Assembly (NCBI GenBank): GCA_963790075.1
Contig: CAWBNG010000008.1
Span: forward strand, 558,001 to 622,000
DNA: 64,000 bases
Reading direction: 5' to 3'
DNA from: CAYOUV01 sp963790075
GTDB lineage: Bacteria > Chloroflexota > Anaerolineae > Anaerolineales > Villigracilaceae
How positions within the stretch are numbered: position 1 is the stretch's first letter; each line of letters begins with the position of its first letter. The notes below the pieces were generated by a model that worked only from the letters and a program-made list of their open reading frames with translations, was not told the DNA's origin and searched no databases. Both the position numbers and the translations under genes were made by a program. Positions 44,712 through 53,295 of this stretch are shown piece after piece.

Positions 44712-45557
44712 TCAGCGCACCTCCAGGGGCTCGGGCATGAGCCAACCTTCCTCGACATACCCATCGATCCCTTCGACCTGCCAGAAGAGGTGCAGGAGGC
44801 CAAAGAGCAATCCAGCCGGTTCGTTTCCACGCCGGACGAGGCCTTCGGGGAGCGAGACCTGGATCGAGGTCTCTTCGCCGGGTCCTACCAGGACCGGTTC
44901 GGCGCCAGATTGGAGGACTTCGATCGGTGCCGCCTGCATCAGCTGGATCGGCGACCGGCACCGGGTGGCATCGAGCTCCTCTAGGCGACAGAACTGCAGA
45001 CGCAGCTCGGCCGGCTGCCCGGACCTGCTATCGAAGCCGAAGAAGGTGAAGGGGCGCGGGCTCCGGTTCGAGAATCTCAGCTGAAGCCCGGGTAGCCCGG
45101 ATTCCAGGGCCTCGGCCTCGACCACACCCAAGCGGACGCTCAGCGTGCTGAGGGGGTGCTCCCGCAGGTCAGCGATCAGGGCCCGTGTGCGATCGAGGAG
45201 TTTCTTTAGCCCGGTTGGCGGTTCGAGCGGATTCCACGAGGCCCGCCAGGGCTGTCCATCCCCTCCGGCAAAAGCGACCTCGGTACCGGAGTCCGCAGGA
45301 TGGAGCTCTGCCGGCCCACTGGTATCGGAATGGCGCGCCTCCGCCACGATCCGCAGCAGGTCGTTTAGATCGGCTTTTCCCAGCTCCCGCTGGTAAATGC
45401 CGATCTCGTCGAAAGGCGGTTGCTTGGGCCAGGGATGTCCGGCTATGTATTGTGCCAGGCCATCCTTCCCTACGGCCAACACTTCCAGGCTGGCCGGGGG
45501 CATGCCACCTCGGTAACTGTAACCGTACAGGTAGTTCTCAGGATTGGCTCGGGTCAT
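44712..45557 (-). CDS. Hypothetical protein of the eCIS cargo island
   Basis: 281 residues; the ATG overlaps the stop of the metalloprotease-type cargo gene (ATGA), which suggests they work together. It opens with ENYLYGYSYRGGMPP and a mixed alpha/beta region; a central helix (LKKLLDRTRALIADL) is followed by a beta-rich C-terminal domain (LQLRFSNRSPRPFTFFGFD and later IQVSLPEGL). No signal peptide or membrane helix. It could be a chaperone, immunity protein or adaptor for the cargo upstream. No family recognised. Confidence 0.6.
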   Translation of the reverse strand: MTRANPENYLYGYSYRGGMPPASLEVLAVGKDGLAQYIAGHPWPKQPPFDEIGIYQRELGKADLNDLLRIVAEARHSDTSGPAELHPADSGTEVAFAGGDGQPWRASWNPLEPPTGLKKLLDRTRALIADLREHPLSTLSVRLGVVEAEALESGLPGLQLRFSNRSPRPFTFFGFDSRSGQPAELRLQFCRLEELDATRCRSPIQLMQAAPIEVLQSGAEPVLVGPGEETSIQVSLPEGLVRRGNEPAGLLFGLLHLFWQVEGIDGYVEEGWLMPEPLEVR

Positions 45558-47329
45558 AGCACGCGATACTCGCTTTCGTCGGCGGGCTTGGTGGTCTGGT
45601 TGTAAAAATCCAAGATAGGCTGAATGTGGCGCTTATCAGCTGAGCCGCTGCCGGCGCCCATAATTCCCGGCAGGGTCGTATCGGAGGAGACCGGCGCAAC
45701 GGTCCGGCCGGTCGTTCGGTTGATATCCTCCACGTTGGTGCGGCTCACGTCCTCGGGGCGGACACCCAGACTGGCCGGAATCTCCGAGGCGCGGGCGGGC
45801 AAGCGGTACTCGTCGGGGTTGCCGAGCATGTGCCCGAACTCGTGGGCTGCCGTGTTGGCGTCGTCCTCTTCGTGCCAATGGGTCTCGTCGGAGCGGTCGC
45901 TGCCTGGAAGGACGTGTACCGTGATGTTTGGGTTGGAGGCGTTGAAGATCGGCACAAACACGATCGTCAACTGGGTGGTGCCATTCCAGGCGTAGAAGGG
46001 CTTGTTCCAGACTCGTTCGATCCCACCGCGCCACTCGTTGGCCTTGGCGTCCGAGGGATAGTAGGTCTCGTTCGTGGCACCCTGGACGAAACGGATCCGG
46101 ACGATGACGCGCAGCTCATTGCCCGCACGGACCAGGTCGTAGGTTGTATAGCCGGTGAACTGGCGCAGCTCGGAGGCCCCGAAGAGCTCATTGAAAAAGC
46201 CCTCGCGGGTCTCATAGTGCGCCTCGGTATAGGAGGTGCTGCGAATCGAGCGGCTGGTCTCTCGCTGGTCCATCAGGCGCAGGGTCTCGTCGTGGTCCGG
46301 TGTACCCCGTAGCTCGTAGTTGAGCATCTCGCGGGTCCCGGGGGTCTGGACCTCGGAGCGCAGCTCGGGATAGGCGCGAATGAGGTCTTTGACCAACCGG
46401 AAGTTGCGTTCGGAGACGGCCAGGTAGAGCCGCCGGACGTTCTCCGGGCGTGTGTTCCCAAAGTGGAGGATCAAGATCACGGTCCAGAGAGCCAGGCCGT
46501 GGAAATTGCGGCGTATCTCGTCCATGAAGGGCAGGTCGGCTAGCAGCCGGCGGCGGTCGTCGTGATCCACAGCGCGCAACCGGTTCAGAAAATCGACCGA
46601 ATCGTGCCGGCGCAGGGCTTCTAGGATCGGGTCCTTGATCACGCTGAGGGTCATCACCGCGAACTCTTCCGCCCGCCTGGACTCCGGCGTCTCGTACGGA
46701 TTGGTCAAATCGATCGGGCGCGGGGTTTCGGGCAACTGGCGCGCGATCTGCGGGCCCGAGGAGAACCAGGGGCGAAACGATCGGCCGAGGTTGACAGCCG
46801 CGGAGGCCCGTTCGGCCTCCCGCTCAGTCGGATCGACCGGATTTGAGATACGCAGGCGTGAGAGTGCGGGCGCTTGCATCCCCTGCTGGACGGTGTGAGT
46901 GAGCTCGTGAGCAAGCAGCTTATGCCCCTCCGCCGTGGCGGGCGCATACTGCCCCGCGCCGAAGACTACATGCGGGCCTACCGTATAAGCAAGCGCGTTC
47001 ACTTCCTGCGCCGAGCGGGCTGCGGCCTCGTCCGTGTGCACCCGTACTCGGCTAAAGTCGTACCCAAAGCGCGGTTCCATGAAGGCGCGCGTTTCCCGCT
47101 CAAGCGGTTGGCCGGTCGAAGCCAGCACATGGTGAACGATGGGCGGTATCCCCTCGAACGGCTTCGAATTGGCTGCTGTCCGCTGCAGCGTGTCGTCACT
47201 CTTTCGACGGCGTTCTTCTTGGTCATGGGCTGGGGAGGAATCCCCACATGCGCACTGACGCTGAAGCCGGTTGTGGGCTGTCGGCGTGAGCGCCGTAAGA
47301 AGGGGTTTTTGAACGGAGGTCTGCATCAT
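45554..47329 (-). CDS. eCIS-core (DUF4157) protein with C-terminal metzincin-like protease domain
   Basis: 591 residues. N-terminus LQRQCACGD (about 22-30); eCIS-core domain about 60-150: GYDFSRVRVHTDEAAARSA, VVFGAGQYAPAT, and LLAHELTHTVQQG with HELTH at about 141-145. A helical middle (about 200-330) leads to a beta/alpha part with Tyr-rich strands. The C-terminus has AAHEFGHMLGNPDEY (His about 496), an HExxHxxGxxDE zinc motif of metzincin type, and a possible Met-turn (GIMGAG, about 556). In eCIS, DUF4157 proteins are loaded cargos or cargo carriers, so the last ~200 residues are a candidate protease effector. Confidence 0.75.
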   Translation of the reverse strand: MMQTSVQKPLLTALTPTAHNRLQRQCACGDSSPAHDQEERRRKSDDTLQRTAANSKPFEGIPPIVHHVLASTGQPLERETRAFMEPRFGYDFSRVRVHTDEAAARSAQEVNALAYTVGPHVVFGAGQYAPATAEGHKLLAHELTHTVQQGMQAPALSRLRISNPVDPTEREAERASAAVNLGRSFRPWFSSGPQIARQLPETPRPIDLTNPYETPESRRAEEFAVMTLSVIKDPILEALRRHDSVDFLNRLRAVDHDDRRRLLADLPFMDEIRRNFHGLALWTVILILHFGNTRPENVRRLYLAVSERNFRLVKDLIRAYPELRSEVQTPGTREMLNYELRGTPDHDETLRLMDQRETSRSIRSTSYTEAHYETREGFFNELFGASELRQFTGYTTYDLVRAGNELRVIVRIRFVQGATNETYYPSDAKANEWRGGIERVWNKPFYAWNGTTQLTIVFVPIFNASNPNITVHVLPGSDRSDETHWHEEDDANTAAHEFGHMLGNPDEYRLPARASEIPASLGVRPEDVSRTNVEDINRTTGRTVAPVSSDTTLPGIMGAGSGSADKRHIQPILDFYNQTTKPADESEYRVL

Positions 47330-47356
47330 GGGTAGGTCCTGGTACTTACACGGAGT

Positions 47357-48649
47357 CTACGTCGGTCGCCCGGGCAGATAATGCTTCTGTTGGTTGTATA
47401 GATAGTAGTAGCCTGAGCTGTCGTGCCAGACCTCGAAGATGGTCCCGCCAGCAGGCCAGTTTTCGGTGCCGGTCAAACGATGATATTCTAGGGGCCGGTG
47501 CTCCGGGTCGGGAACGACGATCCAGATACCGAGGTTGATTCCCTCGGATAGCGGGACGCGCGGAATGGCACTCACGCGGCCTGGGAGCGGGGGATCGATG
47601 ATGTATGGCATGTTCACGGTCAGGATCCCGGTATTCTGTCCGCGACCCAACTGCCAGTTGGTGTAATAGCGCAGGGCGTCCTCCCAGTCGGGTCCATAGC
47701 CAAAATTAACGATGCTGGTGCCGGGCATGGCTGCACCCTCGAACGTCCCTGCCGGCAATTGCACCCTGGGGGTTTGCCACCTCGAAGGGACGGGGCCGGA
47801 CTCAAGCACGATGGTGAAGCGGACCAGGTCTGCCAATAATTGCGTCAGGCGGGACTGGCGGCGGGCCATCGGCTCGGTCACGCGTACATTGCCGATGCCC
47901 ATATCGTTGCCCTGGCTCGTGATTCGTTCGAAGCCCCATTGTTGCCCGCCGGAGAGCGCGGTACGAAAGCGGCCGATGGAGGTGTGCAGGTGCGCTGCAG
48001 CGTCGAGACGCCGCTGGCGCAGATCGGGCGGCTCAGTCGTCGAGCCGGCGGCTTGCGGCTGGCGTTGGATTAGCGGTATTGCGAGCCGTGGAGCGACAAG
48101 CTGGACCTTGCCCCCGTACGCGACCTGTGAGGCAGCTCGATCGGCTTCCTGCTCGCTGGCATCGCCTGGCTGACTCAGCAGGATTCCGGACGGCCGCTGC
48201 TGCAATCCCTGCACCACATGCGTCAGCTCATGGGCGAGGAGTTTTTCTCCCTCGCGCGTTTGCGGTCGATACCGTCCCCTGCCGAAGACAATCTCCCACC
48301 CAACCGTGTAAGCCAAGGCATTGACGGCTTTTGCAGACTCAGCCGCCTGCGCGTCAGTGTGCACGCGTACCCGGCTAAAATCGTGACCGAAACGCGGCTC
48401 TATCGAGGCGCGCATGAACAGATCCAGCGGCTGGCCGGGGGAGTTCAGGACCTCATGCACAATCGCAGGTACTTCACCGAATGCCTGTGTTCCGCTCGCC
48501 TGGCGCTGCAGCAGGCCGAAGTGTTTTCTGCGGCATTCTTCGGATACCCTGGCATCGCCCATTTGGGCAGGTATGCGCTGCAGTAGTAATTGAGGAGCCG
48601 GCTGCTGGGCGGAAGAAACGTTTGTCGTCGTAAAACGAGTCTGGGTCAT
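47357..48649 (-). CDS. eCIS-core (DUF4157) protein with unknown C-terminal domain
   Basis: 430 residues. The eCIS-core domain covers about 55-150: GHDFSRVRVHTDAQAAESAKAV, VFGRGRYRPQT, LLAHELTHVVQG (HELTH about 140-144). It then has SQPGDASEQEADRAA (about 160-175), in reverse order from the usual layout where that motif precedes the core. The C-terminal ~230 residues begin with a helix (RLDAAAHLHTSIGRFRTAL) and end in beta-rich sequence with many Trp and Tyr (GYYYLYNQQKHYLPGRPT). No enzyme motif found. Candidate effector. Confidence 0.7.
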   Translation of the reverse strand: MTQTRFTTTNVSSAQQPAPQLLLQRIPAQMGDARVSEECRRKHFGLLQRQASGTQAFGEVPAIVHEVLNSPGQPLDLFMRASIEPRFGHDFSRVRVHTDAQAAESAKAVNALAYTVGWEIVFGRGRYRPQTREGEKLLAHELTHVVQGLQQRPSGILLSQPGDASEQEADRAASQVAYGGKVQLVAPRLAIPLIQRQPQAAGSTTEPPDLRQRRLDAAAHLHTSIGRFRTALSGGQQWGFERITSQGNDMGIGNVRVTEPMARRQSRLTQLLADLVRFTIVLESGPVPSRWQTPRVQLPAGTFEGAAMPGTSIVNFGYGPDWEDALRYYTNWQLGRGQNTGILTVNMPYIIDPPLPGRVSAIPRVPLSEGINLGIWIVVPDPEHRPLEYHRLTGTENWPAGGTIFEVWHDSSGYYYLYNQQKHYLPGRPT

Positions 48650-48650
48650 G

Positions 48651-51002
48651 TTAGTGCACTCCCCAGAATTCGGTCTTGTAGTTGTAGGCCAGCCGCCCGT
48701 ATGAGCGCGAGAGCGCTGCTGTGACGCCTGGAATGTTGACAGCCAAGCCGGCGTGCATTTCTACCGTCCGGTCGTAGAGTGTGCTCAGGTTGAAGAAGGC
48801 TGGACAGACGGTTATCTCGCCAGCCGGCGTTGCATTGGGGGAGGTCGTGGTGGTTGTTTGTGGTGAGGCAGTACTGGTTGTTACGGTCCCTGCCCTGCTG
48901 GAAGATGTGCTTGTAGTTTCACTCGGGGTAGGCTGTGAAGAGGGCGTAGAAGTGCTCGTACTGCCAGTGGTTGAGGATGTCGTTGACGTCGTAGCTGAGC
49001 TAGTGCTCGGTTGCAGTAATGGCCCACCACCAGCGGGGGAGACGGGATGAGTCAGATGCCAATGCACCAGTTGTCCACCAGTGCATGTGGAATCGCTGGC
49101 AGGAGCGCAACGGACGTTGTAAAACAGATCAAACCAACCATCCATAGCCCGATAACGATCGTAGATACCGGCGATTGCAGCAGGGTCAGAACGCCCAAAA
49201 TGAGCATTTATATACGGTGACATGGCTGCCGTGTTGTTGACATTGCCGTAAGTCTGGGCGGTTCCGAACATCGCGTAAGTATTCCAGCGCTGTGCCCAGG
49301 CCAGAGCCTCACGGATTAATCGTTCGCGTCGAGGACTACAACCGGCAATCTGATCAGGGTCTTCAGGGCCGAGCGCCGGTGCGCGACCGTTCATCTCAAG
49401 AATAAAATCGGTAATCGACTGTGCATTGGCCAGCGCTTGCTGGGTAGAAAGGATCAGGATGACTCGCTCGGTTTGATAGGCTCGGTCGTCGGTTGGAATT
49501 CCTGAAGCGTGCGACGATTCGTGGATCAGAATTTCTTCCTGACGGGTGTTGTATTTGGGATTGGTAAAGAAGGTTGGGCAAATTGTGACACGTTGCAGGC
49601 TGTGGCTGGAATTTGCCGGCGACCCTGTGTGGCAGGTTGGTTCGTCCATCGTGCCGCATACAAAGGAAGCCGCACCTGAAGGAGCCAGGCCTTCCAGGAA
49701 GACGCGGATGGCGTCTACCCGGGCGCGGACATCGGTGGCTGTCTGAGCGGAATGGCTGTTGCCAAAATACCGGTCCAGCGCCGTAGCCACATCCGGTTCG
49801 CTGGCCGGATTCTGAATGTATTTGTCGAGACGGGCAAGTGCACCACTCGATCCGACGATCAGCTGATGCGCAGCAGAACGTACGCTTTCGATGTCAGAGG
49901 CTTGATTGGTTGCGCAAGCTGTTGGTTGGGTTGTGCTGGGTGTGCAAGTGCGCGTCGAAGCACCCGTCCCGCGCTGCATTTCGACCACACGCCAGAAGCG
50001 GTAATCGTATTTTCCGGTGCTGCATCCCAGATTGTGCTGGCGGTTGACCGTCCGTGGCGGTTGAAAACCCTCGCGCACCAGCACATTTTGCACGGCATCG
50101 AGGCGACGGTCGATCAGCGGAGTGGTTGTAGACGTACCACCTTCCTCGGAAGCGTAACCATACAAACTGATCACCTGATCGTTGGCTGCCAGGGCCTCGT
50201 GAGCCTTGTTCTCGACCTTGTTTTCTTCGGCCGAATCCAGTGCACTTTCGGGCGGGTTGTCAGCGGGCGTGGGCCGAGCCAGATCGAAGTAGACAAAATT
50301 GGGTTCGCTGCCGCGCTCTTCATAAAGACCCTCGACTCGAAACGATGCAGCCTGACGTTGAATGAGCGGTCGTGCGCTTCCTTGTTGTACGGTGTGCGCT
50401 AGTTCGTGTGCCAGCAGCTTCTGCCCTGCATGGGTGTGCGGCGCGAATTGACCTGAACTGAAAACCACATCCTTCCCAAGGGTGTATGCCAGAGCATTCA
50501 CCTCAAGCGCAGATTGTGCGGCTTGCTGGTCATGGTGTAAACGTACGTGGCGAAAATCATATCCCAGCCGCGCTTCCATCAATGTGCGGGTCTGTGGATC
50601 TAGCGGCTGTCCTGATCTGTGAACAGTCTCATATACACTGGCGGGTACTTCGGTAAAACCGGAAATTTGCCCAGGCTGAAGCCTTAGCGTGGCTGCTGGG
50701 TCAAATGATCTAATACGAGAAGAGGATCTGGTGCTGGCCGCCTCAGCCATGCGATCGGCCTCCTGCTCCCAGCGGTCCCCAGGTTGGCTGATCGCCAGCT
50801 TGGCTTGCAGCCCGCCCGCCAAGCGTTTCTTGTGGCACTCTGGGCACTCGCCGGAGGGACCGGGTGTGCCACCGCAGGCGCACATGCGCTGCAAAATGCC
50901 ACCGGCGAGCCAGGACTCAGGAACGACCGATCTGCGTCCCTGCGCTTCGGGACCGGGCGTGGTTTTGACCGGGGCGGCTTTGGCAGCGGCCTGGGCTTCC
51001 AC
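48651..51002 (-). CDS. eCIS-core (DUF4157) protein with OmpA-like and aspzincin-like domains
   Basis: 783 residues from a GTG that overlaps the previous TAG. Order: Cys-rich ribbon (MCACGGTPGPSGECPEC, about 40-56), QPGDRWEQEADRMA (about 73-86), eCIS core with LLAHELAHTVQQG (His 199), an OmpA-like stretch (about 255-345: VISLYGYASEEGG, DRRLDAVQNVLVREG), then a zinc-protease domain with ICPTFFTNP and ILIHESSHASGIPTDD (HESSH about 494-498, Asp about 505). The last motif fits Lys-specific/deuterolysin-type aspzincins (M35-like). A Ser/Thr-only linker (about 655-725) and a final ~60 residues opening with TVCPAFF, a second partial copy, follow. Likely an injected protease. Confidence 0.75.
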   Translation of the reverse strand: MEAQAAAKAAPVKTTPGPEAQGRRSVVPESWLAGGILQRMCACGGTPGPSGECPECHKKRLAGGLQAKLAISQPGDRWEQEADRMAEAASTRSSSRIRSFDPAATLRLQPGQISGFTEVPASVYETVHRSGQPLDPQTRTLMEARLGYDFRHVRLHHDQQAAQSALEVNALAYTLGKDVVFSSGQFAPHTHAGQKLLAHELAHTVQQGSARPLIQRQAASFRVEGLYEERGSEPNFVYFDLARPTPADNPPESALDSAEENKVENKAHEALAANDQVISLYGYASEEGGTSTTTPLIDRRLDAVQNVLVREGFQPPRTVNRQHNLGCSTGKYDYRFWRVVEMQRGTGASTRTCTPSTTQPTACATNQASDIESVRSAAHQLIVGSSGALARLDKYIQNPASEPDVATALDRYFGNSHSAQTATDVRARVDAIRVFLEGLAPSGAASFVCGTMDEPTCHTGSPANSSHSLQRVTICPTFFTNPKYNTRQEEILIHESSHASGIPTDDRAYQTERVILILSTQQALANAQSITDFILEMNGRAPALGPEDPDQIAGCSPRRERLIREALAWAQRWNTYAMFGTAQTYGNVNNTAAMSPYINAHFGRSDPAAIAGIYDRYRAMDGWFDLFYNVRCAPASDSTCTGGQLVHWHLTHPVSPAGGGPLLQPSTSSATTSTTSSTTGSTSTSTPSSQPTPSETTSTSSSRAGTVTTSTASPQTTTTTSPNATPAGEITVCPAFFNLSTLYDRTVEMHAGLAVNIPGVTAALSRSYGRLAYNYKTEFWGVH

Positions 51003-51322
51003 TAACGTTTCCCTTTCTTGGTCTGGTTCAGGCTGGCATGCACCGCCTGGGCGACCTGCGCCCCTACCGCGGCAGGAATGGTGTTGGGCGCCAGCGCCAC
51101 CCGCCCGGCGTCGAGCACTGGCCGGTCGATGCTCTGCTGCAGGAACGGTTGCTCGCCCGCACCCGCCAGCAGGCGCCGGATCTCTAACGCAAGCGCATCG
51201 CCGATGGCAAAGCGGTCGGCGCGCGCGAAGCCGCGCAGCACCAGCTCGTCGATCTGCACCTCGATCGCGCGCGGAGTGGCGGAAAGCTTGCGCAGGTTGA
51301 CCGCGCGCTGCGCCCGCCTCAT
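51002..51322 (-). CDS. Small hypothetical eCIS protein
   Basis: 106 residues, ATG overlapping the ATPase end by four bases and stop sharing a base with the next GTG. Arg/Ala/Leu-rich; the part with IEVQIDELVLRGFARADRFAIGDALALEIRRLL is a likely alpha/beta start followed by amphipathic helix (key parts QIDELVLRGF and IGDALALEIRRLL). The tail ends KKGKR. It has no known family that I can name, but its position between ATPase and cargo genes suggests a loading or coupling role. Confidence 0.6.
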   Translation of the reverse strand: MRRAQRAVNLRKLSATPRAIEVQIDELVLRGFARADRFAIGDALALEIRRLLAGAGEQPFLQQSIDRPVLDAGRVALAPNTIPAAVGAQVAQAVHASLNQTKKGKR

Positions 51323-53295
51323 ACCCAGCCCCCGACTTCCGCCGCGGTCAGCGGTTTCTCCAGCTTGGCAAATTCGGCGCGCGCGGCCTGCAGCAGGTGC
51401 GACATGCGCACCGCCTGGCCGGCGTCGGCTGCCAGGAAAGCAGCGTACAGGGCGATGTTGCGGATGTTGCCGCCGGTGACGTTCAACTTGGCCAGCCGGG
51501 AGATATCCAGGTCCTCGGTCGGGGTTTGCTCCGGGAAAATGCGTCGCCAGATCTCGGCCCGCAGGGCTTCGTCGGGGAAGGGAAACTGGATCACGAAACG
51601 GATGCGCCGCAGGAAGGCCTGGTCGAGCGCGTCCTTCATGTTGGTGGTCAGGATCGCCAGCCCGCGGTAGGCTTCCATGCGCTGCAGCAGGTAGCTGATC
51701 TCGACATTGGCGTAGCGGTCGTGGCTGTCCTTGACCTCGCTGCGCTTGCCGAAGAGCGCGTCAGCCTCGTCGAACAACAGGATGGCGCTGCTGCCCTCGG
51801 CCGCATCGAACACGCGCCGTAGGTTCTTCTCGGTCTCACCGATGTATTTGCTGATGACCTGGCTCAGGTCGATGCGGTACAGTTCCAGGCGCAGTTCGTC
51901 GGCCAGCACCTCGGCCGCCATGGTCTTGCCCGTGCCGCTGACCCCGGCAAACAGGGCGCTGATGCCCAACCCGCGCGTGGATTTGCTGGCAAAGCCCCAG
52001 GTTTCGTAGACTTTCAGGCGCTGGCGGATCTGCCGGGCGATGTCGTGCAGGATCGTGGACTGGGCTTCCGGCAGCACCAGGTCGTCCCAACTGGCGCGCG
52101 GTTCGATGCGCTGGGCCAGCTCCCCCAGACGCGGGTTGACGTGGTTGCTGCAGGCCTTCCATAACATCAGACTGAGCTGGTCGGGCTGGCCGTCCGAACC
52201 GCGCAGCGTCTCGGCGGCGATGCGCTGGATGCTCAGGCTGTCCAGGCTGAAATGCGAGACCAGTGCTTCCACGTGCCCGTTGAGCTGGGCGACCGCCGGT
52301 CCCAGCGCGCTCTGCCATAACTGGCGCTGTTCCCCCACAGTCGGCTTGCCGACCTCGAAAGTGATCAGGGGTTTGACTCCCATCGGGCGGCGTTCCAGGC
52401 TGGAGACGATCAGCGGGTATTCGGCCAATTCGATCCAGCGCTGGATCGAGGCGTTCTGGTTGGGATCGAGTTCGCCCAGATCATCACAATCGAGCAGCAG
52501 CCCGCTGACTCCCAGCACAGCTTCGCGCTCCCACAAACGGCGCAGCAATTCGCTCTCGAAGGGATTGGTGGGGATGGCATAGGCCGGCAGCAGGTTCAGG
52601 TTCATGCCCAGGCGGGCGCAGGCCGCAGCAGCCAGGTTGCGTTTGGCTGCCACCTCGCTCCCGCACAACTGAATGATCGGTAGCTGGCTCTGGCTGCCGC
52701 GCTGCGACCAGATCCCTGCGATACGCCCCGCCATTTCGTCGTGTGAAGGCACCAGGTCCCCGTCGAGCGTGATCGGCTTGGTGTAACCCACCAGGCGCTC
52801 ATCCAGATAAGAGGTACCGATCAGGTAGTGCAGGATGCGCTCGTCGATGCGCAGCATGTCCCGGGTCGAGAGGTTGCCGCTGCCAGCTTCGATCAGGCGC
52901 CAGTAGCGCAGCGGCCCGGCCGGGGAGAGCGCGCTCCAGTGCGAATCGGGAAAGATGGCCAGCGCCAGGCTGAAGGTTGGGAAGGGTTTGGCCGGGTCGA
53001 CCTGCGCGGCAGCGCACATGGCCGGGAAGCGCGAGTCCAGCTCGAGGCCGGCACACAGCAATAAGACTTCCCGTTCGAAGGGCGACAGGCCGAACAAAGT
53101 GCACAACGTGACCAGCGCCGGTGGGGCCGGCAGGCGCGCGTCCTCGGCATCCGGCAGGTCGTGACTAGCGACCTGCTCGGTTGAATCCTGGCCGTTCGTG
53201 TGACTCTCCAGGCGGGCGCGCACGGTTTCCAGCGCAGCCGACAGGTACTGCTGGTTGAGGTCGAACCAGTTCAGGGAGGTCACGCTGTCAGTCAT
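51319..53295 (-). CDS. AAA+ ATPase of the eCIS (Pvc15-like)
   Basis: 658 residues. I start at ATG 53295 (TGATG overlap with the DUF4255 gene). The N-terminal half (about 1-380) is a helical-rich domain with DSRFPAMCAAAQ and a degenerate AAA module. The C-terminal AAA+ has Walker A (FAGVSGTGKTMAAEVLA), Walker B (AILLFDEADALFGKR), sensor 1 (LAILTTNMKDALDQAFLRRIRF) and an arginine pair RRI. The family, Pvc15/Afp15, is present in nearly all eCIS and is thought to help assembly or cargo loading. Reading frame is also open upstream to 54606, but that stretch encodes another gene in a shifted frame. Confidence 0.9.
   Translation of the reverse strand: MTDSVTSLNWFDLNQQYLSAALETVRARLESHTNGQDSTEQVASHDLPDAEDARLPAPPALVTLCTLFGLSPFEREVLLLCAGLELDSRFPAMCAAAQVDPAKPFPTFSLALAIFPDSHWSALSPAGPLRYWRLIEAGSGNLSTRDMLRIDERILHYLIGTSYLDERLVGYTKPITLDGDLVPSHDEMAGRIAGIWSQRGSQSQLPIIQLCGSEVAAKRNLAAAACARLGMNLNLLPAYAIPTNPFESELLRRLWEREAVLGVSGLLLDCDDLGELDPNQNASIQRWIELAEYPLIVSSLERRPMGVKPLITFEVGKPTVGEQRQLWQSALGPAVAQLNGHVEALVSHFSLDSLSIQRIAAETLRGSDGQPDQLSLMLWKACSNHVNPRLGELAQRIEPRASWDDLVLPEAQSTILHDIARQIRQRLKVYETWGFASKSTRGLGISALFAGVSGTGKTMAAEVLADELRLELYRIDLSQVISKYIGETEKNLRRVFDAAEGSSAILLFDEADALFGKRSEVKDSHDRYANVEISYLLQRMEAYRGLAILTTNMKDALDQAFLRRIRFVIQFPFPDEALRAEIWRRIFPEQTPTEDLDISRLAKLNVTGGNIRNIALYAAFLAADAGQAVRMSHLLQAARAEFAKLEKPLTAAEVGGWV

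Noticed and set aside
44560..44961. N-terminal extension of the cysteine-rich protein to 44961
   Set aside because: The extra 134 codons overlap the 281-residue gene in another frame and read as Arg/Pro/Trp-rich nonsense; ATG 44559 is the natural start.
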